A DNA stretch of 51,203 nt from DATCZS01 sp036525795 (lineage in GTDB: Bacteria; Actinomycetota; Acidimicrobiia; Spongiisociales; ZC4RG35), in contig DATCZS010000177.1 of assembly GCA_036525795.1 (NCBI GenBank), positions 1 through 51,203 of the forward strand. The letters are read 5' to 3'. The translations under genes were made by a program, and so were the position numbers. The notes under the pieces are model-generated. The model was not told where the DNA came from and did no database searches. It saw nothing but the letters and a program-made list of their open reading frames with translations. Every line of letters starts with the position of its first letter. Position 1 is the stretch's first letter. Shown here one piece after another: positions 8,396-16,009 of this stretch.

Positions 8396-9015
8396 GCGCT
8401 TGCCAGCACGATTCGGGCGGCCAGGAACAGAATGATCAGGTTGCCTGTGATCGCGGTGAGCCCTTGGAACCGGGGCGGCAGTCCGTGACGGGCAATCGCT
8501 CCAACCCCTGCCAGGAGCGTCTGCCACGAGAGCGAGGCAGCAAAGGCACCGATGGCGAACATCGCTACCTCACCCGGACCGAGGGCAGCCCCGACGCCCG
8601 AGCCCAGGACCATCGTCCCGAAGTAGACGACCGTCATCGGATTGATGATGGTCAGACCGAGGAAGCGGCCGTAGGTGAGAACGAACTCTCCCCGACGCAT
8701 GGTGAACCCGGCGTCGGTCGGCTGGATCGTCCTGCCCGCTCGACTGAGCCCGTACAGCGCGATGGCGATCAGCACCGATCCACTGGCCCACCGGATCGGC
8801 GTCGCCCAAGGGGCCAGTAGGGCGGCTGCCGCCGCCCCGGCGGTCCCGGCCACGGTGGCGTAGATCCCGTCTGCGGTGGCGGCGCCGGCCCCGGCACTGG
8901 CTGCACAGAGGAACCCACACCGGATCCCGACCCCCACGATCAACACGGCGATGGCACCGACCGGGATGGCGATTCCATACCCTGCCAGAATTCCCTGGAC
9001 GAACGCGTCTGCCAT
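8392..9015 (-). CDS. LysE/RhtB-family exporter
   Basis: 207 residues with about six transmembrane helices, the standard LysE size. The N-terminal GYGIAIPVGAIAVLIV and the later NPMTVVYFGTMV are the family's conserved PxGP- and NP-type regions. Members export amino acids such as lysine, homoserine or threonine; the substrate here is unknown. The ATG at 9015 was chosen since homology starts a few residues in; upstream codons are not family-like. It is divergent from the P5C dehydrogenase gene (112-nt gap), which also acts on amino acids. Confidence 0.85.
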   Translation of the reverse strand: MADAFVQGILAGYGIAIPVGAIAVLIVGVGIRCGFLCAASAGAGAATADGIYATVAGTAGAAAAALLAPWATPIRWASGSVLIAIALYGLSRAGRTIQPTDAGFTMRRGEFVLTYGRFLGLTIINPMTVVYFGTMVLGSGVGAALGPGEVAMFAIGAFAASLSWQTLLAGVGAIARHGLPPRFQGLTAITGNLIILFLAARIVLASA

Positions 9016-9127
9016 GACCGCGAGTATCGCCTGGAGCGGGCACCGGAGCGGATGATTTGGGCGACCTCGATGTGACACCCCCGTTCGAATCCCTAGGCTC
9101 GGAAGCCCAACCGAGGAGGAAGGCGCA

Positions 9128-10684
9128 ATGGCCATCAGGGTCACGTATTCCACGATGTCGGCCGAGAACGAGGAGCTCCAATCGGCCTACGACGCCGCGG
9201 TCGACTGGGCACGTGCTCGCATGGGGCAGGACCATCCGTTCTACGTGAACGGAGAAGAACGGTTCACCGACGAGAAGTACGAGGAACGATCACCCATCGA
9301 CACCGACATCGTCGTCGGCCGCTACAGCCTGGCCACAACCGCCGATGTCGACGACGCGGTGGAGGCCGCGGCGGTCTTCCAACCCGAGTGGGAGGCCACC
9401 CCCTGGCAGCGGCGGGTCGAACTCCTCCTCGCCGCGGCCGACCTCCTCGAAGAACGCATGTTCAACGTCGCGGCACTGGTGGCCTACGAGGTCGGAAAGT
9501 CACGTCTCGAGGCGCTCGGAGACGTAGGTGAGACCGTCGAGTTCTTCCGCTATCACACCTCTCAGATGCAGGCCAACAACGGCTTCGTCCGCCCGCTCGG
9601 TCAGTTGTCCGAACGGGAGCACAACACCTCGGTGATGCGTCCGCACGGGGTGTGGGGCGTGATCTCGCCGTTCAACTTCCCTGCTGCCCTCGCCGCCGGA
9701 CCCACCATCGCGGCACTCGTCACCGGGAACACGGTCGTGCTGAAGCCGTCGGTGACCGGATCGCTCACCGCTCTGGAGTTCTACCGGGTGCTGATCGACG
9801 CCGGGATTCCCGCCGGCGCGGTCCATGTCCTCACCGGCCGCGGATCCGTCGCCGGGAACGCCCTGGTCACACATCCGCAGGTGGCCGGGTTCACCTTCAC
9901 CGGCTCATACGACGTCGGCATGTCGATCTACCACGGATTCGCCACGACGGCCCCCAAGCCCGTCATCGCCGAGATGGGAGGCAAGAACCCGTGCATCGTC
10001 ACTGCGACCGCCGACCTCGAGGCGGCGGCGGACGGAGTGCTGCGGGGGGCGTTCGGCTATCAGGGACAGAAGTGCTCCGCCACCTCCCGCGTCTACGTCG
10101 AGCGTCCCGCCTACGACCGTTTCGTGAACCTGCTGGTCTCGAAGACCACGGCGCTCCCCGTGGGCAACCCGATCGATCGCAACACCTTCATCGGTCCGGT
10201 GATCGACCGCCAGGCGGTCGATCGGTTCAGGGAAGCCGTCACCGAGGTCGCCGACTCGGGCGGCACGATCCTCGCCGGCGGGAAGGTGGTGGACGACGGC
10301 GACCTCGCCCGCGGCCACTACGTCGAACCGACCGTGGCGACCGCACCGATGGAGTCCTGGGTGTGGCAGAAGGAGCTTTTCATGCCGTTCGTGATGGTCG
10401 GCCCCGTGGACTCCCTGGACGAGGGCATCGATCGCGCCAACGACACCGAATATGGGCTCACCGCCGGCGTGTTCGCCGGCACCGAACAGGAGGTCGAGCG
10501 CTTCTTCACGCGCATCCAGGCCGGCACCACCTACGCCAATCGCCGCGCCGGCGCCACCACCGGGGCCTGGCCCGGCATTCAGAGTTTCGGCGGATGGAAG
10601 GGCTCCGGAACCACCTCCACCGGGTTCAGCCAGTACTACCTGCGCCAGTACCTGAAGGAGCAGAGCCGCACCGTGGTGACGTGA
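9128..10684 (+). CDS. pruA: L-glutamate gamma-semialdehyde (1-pyrroline-5-carboxylate) dehydrogenase
   Basis: A 518-residue aldehyde dehydrogenase, the size of single-function P5C dehydrogenases (RocA/PruA). It has the oxyanion Asn183 in SPFNFP, the NAD-binding KPS motif, general-base Glu282 in AEMGGKN and nucleophile Cys316 in GQKCSATS. The ATG at 9128 has GAGGAAGG just upstream. It should oxidise glutamate semialdehyde to glutamate with NAD+, the last step of proline catabolism. No proline dehydrogenase gene is in the window. Its stop overlaps the GTG start of the next gene by 4 nt. Substrate assignment within the ALDH superfamily is likely rather than certain. Confidence 0.83.
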   Translation: MAIRVTYSTMSAENEELQSAYDAAVDWARARMGQDHPFYVNGEERFTDEKYEERSPIDTDIVVGRYSLATTADVDDAVEAAAVFQPEWEATPWQRRVELLLAAADLLEERMFNVAALVAYEVGKSRLEALGDVGETVEFFRYHTSQMQANNGFVRPLGQLSEREHNTSVMRPHGVWGVISPFNFPAALAAGPTIAALVTGNTVVLKPSVTGSLTALEFYRVLIDAGIPAGAVHVLTGRGSVAGNALVTHPQVAGFTFTGSYDVGMSIYHGFATTAPKPVIAEMGGKNPCIVTATADLEAAADGVLRGAFGYQGQKCSATSRVYVERPAYDRFVNLLVSKTTALPVGNPIDRNTFIGPVIDRQAVDRFREAVTEVADSGGTILAGGKVVDDGDLARGHYVEPTVATAPMESWVWQKELFMPFVMVGPVDSLDEGIDRANDTEYGLTAGVFAGTEQEVERFFTRIQAGTTYANRRAGATTGAWPGIQSFGGWKGSGTTSTGFSQYYLRQYLKEQSRTVVT

Positions 10685-11454
10685 CCGCGCTGGTCACCGG
10701 CGGCACCGGCACCCTGGGGCGGCGGGTGGTCCGCGGGCTCGTCGCTCGCGGCCGGCCGACCGTGGTCCTGACGCGATCCGTCGACGCCCCGATCCCGGAA
10801 GGGGCTACTCGCATCGTCGGCGACCTCACGACGGGAGAAGGCCTGGGAGAGGCCCTCGCCGCTGCCGATGTGGTGTTCCACTGCGCCACGGACGGACGCC
10901 GGCACCGGGCGGTGGACGATGCGGGCACCACCCGCCTCCTCCAGGCTGCCCGGCGCGCCGGGGGTCCCCTCATCGTCTATCCGGGAATCGTCGGGTCCGA
11001 TGTGATCCCCCTCGGCTACTACCGGTCAAAACAGGCTGCGGAGACGGCGATCGCCCGATCGGGTCTCGACTGGATCGTGCTCCGTGCCACCCAATTCCAC
11101 CAGCTCGTCTGGTGGCGTCTCGAGCGTTCCTCCGCCAGGCCTGTGATGGTGATCCCCAGAGACACCCGCGCCCAGCCGGTCGACCCGACGGCGGTGGCGA
11201 ACGCGCTGGTCGATGCCGGTGAGGGAGCGACTCGCGGCAGGCTCTCCGACCTCGGCGGCCCCACCGTCTATACCGCCAAGGATCTCGCCGGCTCCTATCT
11301 GGCGGCGACGGGAAAGAAGCGGAGGGCGATCCAGATCACCTACCCCGGGATCGTGGGAGCGGCCTTCCGGGCCGGAGGCAATCTGACCCCCGAACGTGAC
11401 ACCACCGGGGCGACGTGGAACGAGTTCGTGGCACGCAGGATGACCGATCGCTGA
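10681..11454 (+). CDS. NAD(P)-binding NmrA/atypical-SDR family protein
   Basis: 257 residues starting at a GTG that overlaps the pruA stop (GTGA). The N-terminal TGGTGTLGRRV is a Rossmann nucleotide-binding loop. The strand VLTRS, the acidic turn GDLT and the stretch YYRSKQAAE (the Tyr-x-x-x-Lys-like position) follow the atypical SDR pattern of NmrA-like and complex-I-assembly-like proteins. Function is unknown. Coupling to the aldehyde dehydrogenase suggests shared expression but does not fix a substrate. Confidence 0.75.
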   Translation: MTALVTGGTGTLGRRVVRGLVARGRPTVVLTRSVDAPIPEGATRIVGDLTTGEGLGEALAAADVVFHCATDGRRHRAVDDAGTTRLLQAARRAGGPLIVYPGIVGSDVIPLGYYRSKQAAETAIARSGLDWIVLRATQFHQLVWWRLERSSARPVMVIPRDTRAQPVDPTAVANALVDAGEGATRGRLSDLGGPTVYTAKDLAGSYLAATGKKRRAIQITYPGIVGAAFRAGGNLTPERDTTGATWNEFVARRMTDR

Positions 11455-11476
11455 TCGCCCGACCGCTGCTCGGGTC

Positions 11477-12478
11477 TCAGCTCGTCGAGGTCTCCGCCAG
11501 CTCGACCGCCAGCCGATCCATCATCTGCCGGGCCTTGGTGATGTGCCCCACCGTGGCCAGGCCGTGGGCGTGCCCCCGGGCGGTCTCGCCCGCCAGCAGT
11601 CGCTGAGCCGACGTGCGGGCGTGGGCGGCTGCCCTCTCCAACTCCGCCGCCAGGGCGTAGTAACTGTCGGCCGCGGCCGAGATCCGGGGATGCGGCGCCC
11701 CGGCGGACGGTTCGGGTGACTCCCGCTCCGGCATATCGCGCGGGGTCTCCGACAGCACCGCCTTCGCCTCCGCCAGGGTGAACCGTCCGTGGGTGACCTC
11801 GCGCCCCACGATCACGCCGTCCACCCTGCGGCCGTCGTGATGCACTGCAATCACGTCGCGGAGGTCGTCGAGGTGCCGCACCCCGCCGGCGGCGATCACC
11901 GGCTGATCCACCGTGGAGAGCGCCGTGGAGAGAATGTCGAGATTCGGCGGTTCCAACAGGGCGTCCCGGCCGGCCTCGGCGATGAGGAGGGCCGCCACCC
12001 CGGCGCTGGACATCTCGACGAGCGCCTCTTCGAGGAAGCGCCCCGAGTTCATCGTCCACCCGCGGGTGGCGATCTCCTCGTTGGGTCGAACGTCGATCGA
12101 GACCACGATCTTGCCCGGGTGGTCCCTGCAGAGGTCCCAGACCATGTTCTGGTCTTCGATCGCCGCCGTACCCATCACCACCCGCCATGCCCCGGCCTCG
12201 ATCAGCCGCGTCGCCTCCATCGGCGAGCGGATGCCGCCCGCCACCTGGACGGGGATCGAGCACGCCGAGATGAGACGGTCGATGAGGTCCCGGTTCCGGT
12301 AGTCGCGGTAGGCGGCGGCGTCGAGATCGACGATGTGGAGGGCGTCCGCCCCCTGCTCCACCCAGTTCCGTGCCCGGGCGATGGGGTCGTTGTCGAGCCG
12401 GATGGCGTCGGCGAGTTCGCCGCGGGGGAGACGAACCGAGTGACCGCCGAGAATGTTGACCCGCGCGTAGAGATGCAT
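11477..12478 (-). CDS. HisA/HisF-fold barrel protein with altered catalytic residues and a helical C-terminal extension
   Basis: Residues 1-245 match the HisA (ProFAR isomerase) barrel: GGHSVRLPRGE at the N-terminus, and both phosphate-binding motifs, VAGGIRS (79-85) with MGTAAIED (102-109), and AAGGVRH (196-202) with IVGRE. The first-strand catalytic Asp of HisA is Asn8 here, and the position of the later catalytic Asp (Thr-Asp in HisA) is Ala167-Glu168. Asp129 (SIDVR) is kept. Residues 246-333 are a Pro-rich linker and a predicted helical tail absent from HisA. It is not beside other his genes; it lies 45 nt downstream of the polymerase-fusion gene on the same strand. It may bind a phosphorylated ligand with changed chemistry. 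Confidence 0.75.
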   Translation of the reverse strand: MHLYARVNILGGHSVRLPRGELADAIRLDNDPIARARNWVEQGADALHIVDLDAAAYRDYRNRDLIDRLISACSIPVQVAGGIRSPMEATRLIEAGAWRVVMGTAAIEDQNMVWDLCRDHPGKIVVSIDVRPNEEIATRGWTMNSGRFLEEALVEMSSAGVAALLIAEAGRDALLEPPNLDILSTALSTVDQPVIAAGGVRHLDDLRDVIAVHHDGRRVDGVIVGREVTHGRFTLAEAKAVLSETPRDMPERESPEPSAGAPHPRISAAADSYYALAAELERAAAHARTSAQRLLAGETARGHAHGLATVGHITKARQMMDRLAVELAETSTS

Positions 12479-12523
12479 GTGGAGAAGATACGCGGGGCGC
12501 CGCCCGAGTGGCGAATGGACGGC

Positions 12524-14317
12524 TCACTCCAGGCCCAGCACGGCCTCCGCTCCTTCGAGGGTCTGCCCGCCGCGCCACACGGGTGAGAACACGTCACCCA
12601 CGTCTTCCAACCGACTCCAGATGTTGGCGATGGTGAAGGACTGGTTGTCGAAACGATCGAGCTCGTCCCACTCGAGGGGGGTCGACACCGGGGCACCCTC
12701 CCGGGGGCGGACCGAATACACCGAGGCGACGGTCTGGCCGAAGGCGTTGCGGTTGTGATCGACGAACACCCGCCCGGCCCGGTCCTTCTTGTCCCATGCC
12801 ATCGTCACGTCGTCCGGGTTGGCCTGCGCCAGCAGCGACCCCACCGCCCCCACGAAGGAGCGAACCCGTTCGAAGGTGTGCACCGGGTCGAGCGGCACGT
12901 AGATGTGCATGCCGCGCGACCCCGACAGCTTCGGGTAGCCGCGCAGGCCCAGGCGGTCGAGCAGGGTGCGAATCATCTTGGTCACCACCACCACCTGTTC
13001 CCAGGACGCCCCTGGCGAGGGATCGAGGTCGAAGATCGCCCAATCCGGGCGGTCGAGCGCTCCTCGGCGGGCGTGGAACGGGTGCATCTCGATGCAGGCC
13101 ATGTTGGCGAACCACAGCAGGGACTCGCGGTCGTCTGCGGTCATGAAGGCCATGGCACCGCCGCCGGATTCGCTGGGCACTTCGACCGTGTGCATCCACT
13201 CCGGCTGGTGGCCGGGAGCCCGCTTCTCGTAGAAGCTGGGACCGTCGATGCCCTCGGGGTAGCGAGACATCGACATGGGCCGCCCGGCCAGATGGGGAAC
13301 CAACAGGTCCGCCACCCCGGCGTAGTACTGGAGGAGATCACCCTTGGTGGGGCCCGCTGGGCCGAAGTAGCGCTTGGCGGCGTTGGACACCCGCAGCGGC
13401 CTCCTCCCCCGACCCACCTCGAGACGGTCTCCTGCCGCCCGGCCTGTCAGGACCGGCGCATCGGTGAGGGCCCCGACCGGCGCGCCGGAAGGCACGGGAA
13501 GAGCCGCGACGGCGGTCTCGAGTTCCTCCTGGATCAGGCGGTGGCTGGCGGCGTCGCGGGACTCGGAGATGACGACGAGTTCGAGGTCGCGAGTCACGGC
13601 TGCCTCGGCCAGCGGGCCGATCCGCAGCGTTCCCTCTCCGTAGGCCACGTGCCGGACCTCCCCGTGGTCACCCACCTGGTTGTCGCTGAACTGGCATTGC
13701 ATCGGCGACGTCTTCCATCCGGCGAATTCGGCGTCGATGAAGTCGAAGACGGCGTCGAAGGCCTCCCGCGAGGTGAGTCCCGCCCCGGCCATGGCATGCA
13801 CGTGGGCCCAGTCGATCACCGGTCGGACAAAGGGGAAGTCGCGGGCCAGGAGGGCGATGTCACCCAACGTTCCGAAGCTCGAATCGTTGCCGGCGGTCTC
13901 GAGCCCGAGCGCGACCTGGAGGTGTCGGGTCTTGGCATCGATCCAGCCGAGCCGGGTGCGCATCAGATCCATCAGCTCCGACGCCGACCGGCCCCCGATG
14001 TGACCGAGATGGGCGACGACGATGGGAGCGCGCAGCTCCTCGCAGAGCTTCATGGTGTGCTCGATGGCGGCAACGCATTGCCTCGACCGGTCCTCGTCTT
14101 CGACGGTGAGGATGGCGAAGTAGGGGGCATGGACGGAGAGACGGATCCCGCGGGCGGCGGCGGCATCGCCGAATCGCCGGCACTGACGTTGCTTCCAGGG
14201 GAATCCCTGCGTGAATCCCAGCTCGAAGGCCCGCTGACCCCGCGCGAGCAGGCCGTCGAGGAATGCCTCCGGATCGGCGGATTCCGGGGGCAGCCCGGAG
14301 GTGCCGAACCGGATCAC
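12524..14317 (-). CDS. fusion of endonuclease-IV-like TIM barrel and LigD-type primase-polymerase domain
   Basis: A 597-residue two-module protein. Residues 1-270 look like an AP-endonuclease-2/Endo IV barrel: His63 (SVHAPY), His103 (VAHLGH), Glu140 (GLETAG), Asp169 and His172 (IDWAH), His223 (RHVAYGEG) and Glu252 (ISES). Residues 300-590 are a LigD PolDom-type archaeo-eukaryotic primase: metal Asp430/Asp432 (FDLDPS), SGSRGMH with His471, and third Asp520 (FVDHNRN). Family knowledge: Endo IV cuts at abasic sites and LigD polymerases fill ends and gaps in NHEJ or repair. Inference: one chain may cut or trim and then fill damaged DNA. No ligase domain and no Ku gene is in the window. The start is a GTG with GGGGAGG about 10 nt upstream. 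Confidence 0.85.
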   Translation of the reverse strand: MIRFGTSGLPPESADPEAFLDGLLARGQRAFELGFTQGFPWKQRQCRRFGDAAAARGIRLSVHAPYFAILTVEDEDRSRQCVAAIEHTMKLCEELRAPIVVAHLGHIGGRSASELMDLMRTRLGWIDAKTRHLQVALGLETAGNDSSFGTLGDIALLARDFPFVRPVIDWAHVHAMAGAGLTSREAFDAVFDFIDAEFAGWKTSPMQCQFSDNQVGDHGEVRHVAYGEGTLRIGPLAEAAVTRDLELVVISESRDAASHRLIQEELETAVAALPVPSGAPVGALTDAPVLTGRAAGDRLEVGRGRRPLRVSNAAKRYFGPAGPTKGDLLQYYAGVADLLVPHLAGRPMSMSRYPEGIDGPSFYEKRAPGHQPEWMHTVEVPSESGGGAMAFMTADDRESLLWFANMACIEMHPFHARRGALDRPDWAIFDLDPSPGASWEQVVVVTKMIRTLLDRLGLRGYPKLSGSRGMHIYVPLDPVHTFERVRSFVGAVGSLLAQANPDDVTMAWDKKDRAGRVFVDHNRNAFGQTVASVYSVRPREGAPVSTPLEWDELDRFDNQSFTIANIWSRLEDVGDVFSPVWRGGQTLEGAEAVLGLE

Positions 14318-14356
14318 CGCCCGGCCCTCCCCGTTCGGCTCACTCGCCGGCCCATG

Positions 14357-14791
14357 TCACCAGTAGCGGTACTTGGTCGGTGAGATCACCACGGGAACCG
14401 AGTAGCGGCCGGCGAACCATTCCGGCGCCCACCCGCGGGCCTCCATCACCGGACCGTACTTGGCCAGGAATGCAGGGTTTCGGGCGGCCGACGGCAGCGA
14501 GCGGTCGACCTTCGCCGTGCCTTCGACCACCACGATGTCGCCCCCCATGCCGTTCCCGTCGAGGTTGAGCGAGACCCGCCGGTGGGCGGCGAGGTTCCGG
14601 ATGCGCGCCGACTCGAGGCTGTACATGAGGAAGTCGCCGCCGTCCCACACGTACCAGATCGGCGAGGACTGCGGCGTTCCGTCCGGGCTGACCGTCGTCA
14701 TCCACAGCACCCGCGACGTGGCCAGCCGTTCGGCGGCTCGCGCCCCCTTCTCGTCGTCGGTGTCGATGTGGGAGATCCCGCTCCTGGTCAT
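14357..14791 (-). CDS. PPOX-class probable F420-dependent oxidoreductase
   Basis: A 144-residue split-barrel flavin/deazaflavin-binding protein. The N-terminal half reads TTVSPDGTPQSSPIWYVWDG, the middle RIRNLAAHRRVSLNLDG, and the end VVISPTKYRYW. This pattern is characteristic of the mycobacterial Rv3369-type F420 PPOX subgroup rather than PdxH. It probably reduces a small molecule with F420H2. It lies 39 nt upstream of the polymerase-fusion gene on the same strand, so the three minus-strand genes 14791-11477 may share a transcript. Confidence 0.8.
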   Translation of the reverse strand: MTRSGISHIDTDDEKGARAAERLATSRVLWMTTVSPDGTPQSSPIWYVWDGGDFLMYSLESARIRNLAAHRRVSLNLDGNGMGGDIVVVEGTAKVDRSLPSAARNPAFLAKYGPVMEARGWAPEWFAGRYSVPVVISPTKYRYW

Positions 14792-14986
14792 GGCGCTCCT
14801 GTCCGGTTCGATCTCCGCAGGCTACGGCCTCATCGAACCCTTCGCCCCGGCCGGCCGCTCACCGGACACCCTGCGCCGCGGCTCCCGACCGGGGATCTCG
14901 ACGGCGATGGTGCAAGCGGCCATGGGTCGGAGACGGACGTCGAACCGAACGATGCCCGGCTGAGGGCGTCCGGGCCTCGATCCCCG

Positions 14987-16009
14987 TCACCGCCCGGTGG
15001 CGGGGAGAGGCGGGGTCGCTCCTTGTCCCGCCCGCAGCGCCATCAGCACCTTCTCTGCGGTGGCGGGCAGATCGGTGATGCGGACGCCCACCGCATCGAA
15101 GATGGCGTTGGCAATGGCGGCAGCCGTGGGTACCAGCGTCGGTTCGCCGACGCCCTTCGCCCCGAATGGCCCGACCGGATCGTGGGTTTCGACGATCTCG
15201 GTGTCGATGCGGGGCATGTCGAGGGTGGTGGGAATGATGTAGTTGGTCAGGTTGGGGTTCAGCTGGGCGCCGTCGTCGTCGAAGAGGATCTCCTCTTCGA
15301 GGGCCATCCCGAGGCCCATGGCGATGCCCCCCTCGATCTGGCCTTCCACCAGCGCCGGATTGATGGCCGTGCCGCAGTCGTGGGCGGCGGTGATCCGGAC
15401 CACCTCGACCTCGCCCGTCTCGTCGTCGACGACCACCTCGGCGATCTGGGTCGCATAGACGTACGCCGCGAAGGGCTTGCCCTGGCCGGTGTCGGGATCC
15501 ATCGCCACCGTGGGCGGGTTGAACGTGCCGACTCCGACCGGTGGGCTGCCGTCTCGCACCAGCGCCCTGGCCGCCACCTCTGCAATCGGCAGGGTGCGCT
15601 GAGGGTATGCCTTCACCCGGATCTGACGCTCGGCCGCCTCGAGGTCGGCGGAGGGCACCGCCAGGATCGGGGCAGCCACCTCGAACAGGACCTGCCGTGC
15701 GGTCACCGCGGCCCGGCGCACCGCCTCGCCGGTGACGAACGTCGTACGGCTGGCGATCGGCCCAGTGTCCATCGGCGAGGTGTCGGTGTCCCCCGCCACC
15801 ACCACGACGTCGTCGGCCGCCAGGCCCAGCACCTGGGCGGCGATCTGGCCGAGAACCGTCAGCGAGCCTTGCCCGATCTCGACGGTTCCGGAGACCACCG
15901 TGGCCGTGCCGTCCTCGTTCACCTTGACGAGTGCCGCACTCGGATTGGCCGCCACCGTGAAGCCGATCGGGTACCACATGCAGGCGATTCCTCGCCCCGT
16001 GTGTCTCAT
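14987..16009 (-). CDS. molybdenum hydroxylase Mo-binding subunit, C-terminal half (NdhM-like)
   Basis: 340 residues equal to the second Mo-cofactor domain of xanthine-dehydrogenase-type large subunits. EIGQGSL (45-51) holds the Gln near molybdenum, HDCGTAINP (210-218) is a conserved turn, and Glu289 in KGVGEP is the catalytic base. The protein begins at an ATG that overlaps the stop of the N-terminal half (ATGA, 16006-16009), so both halves are probably translated in near-equal amounts and assemble. Last gene of the FAD / 2Fe-2S / Mo-N / Mo-C operon. Confidence 0.87.
   Translation of the reverse strand: MRHTGRGIACMWYPIGFTVAANPSAALVKVNEDGTATVVSGTVEIGQGSLTVLGQIAAQVLGLAADDVVVVAGDTDTSPMDTGPIASRTTFVTGEAVRRAAVTARQVLFEVAAPILAVPSADLEAAERQIRVKAYPQRTLPIAEVAARALVRDGSPPVGVGTFNPPTVAMDPDTGQGKPFAAYVYATQIAEVVVDDETGEVEVVRITAAHDCGTAINPALVEGQIEGGIAMGLGMALEEEILFDDDGAQLNPNLTNYIIPTTLDMPRIDTEIVETHDPVGPFGAKGVGEPTLVPTAAAIANAIFDAVGVRITDLPATAEKVLMALRAGQGATPPLPATGR

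Noticed and set aside
11477..12478. Annotating this gene simply as hisA
   Set aside because: Both catalytic Asp positions are changed and a long tail is added, so a plain hisA label would overstate the evidence.
16006..16009. Sequencing frameshift creating the split Mo subunit
   Set aside because: The break lies at the domain boundary with a proper ATGA start-stop overlap, identical in style to the other two junctions of the operon; a natural split is likelier, though reads should confirm.
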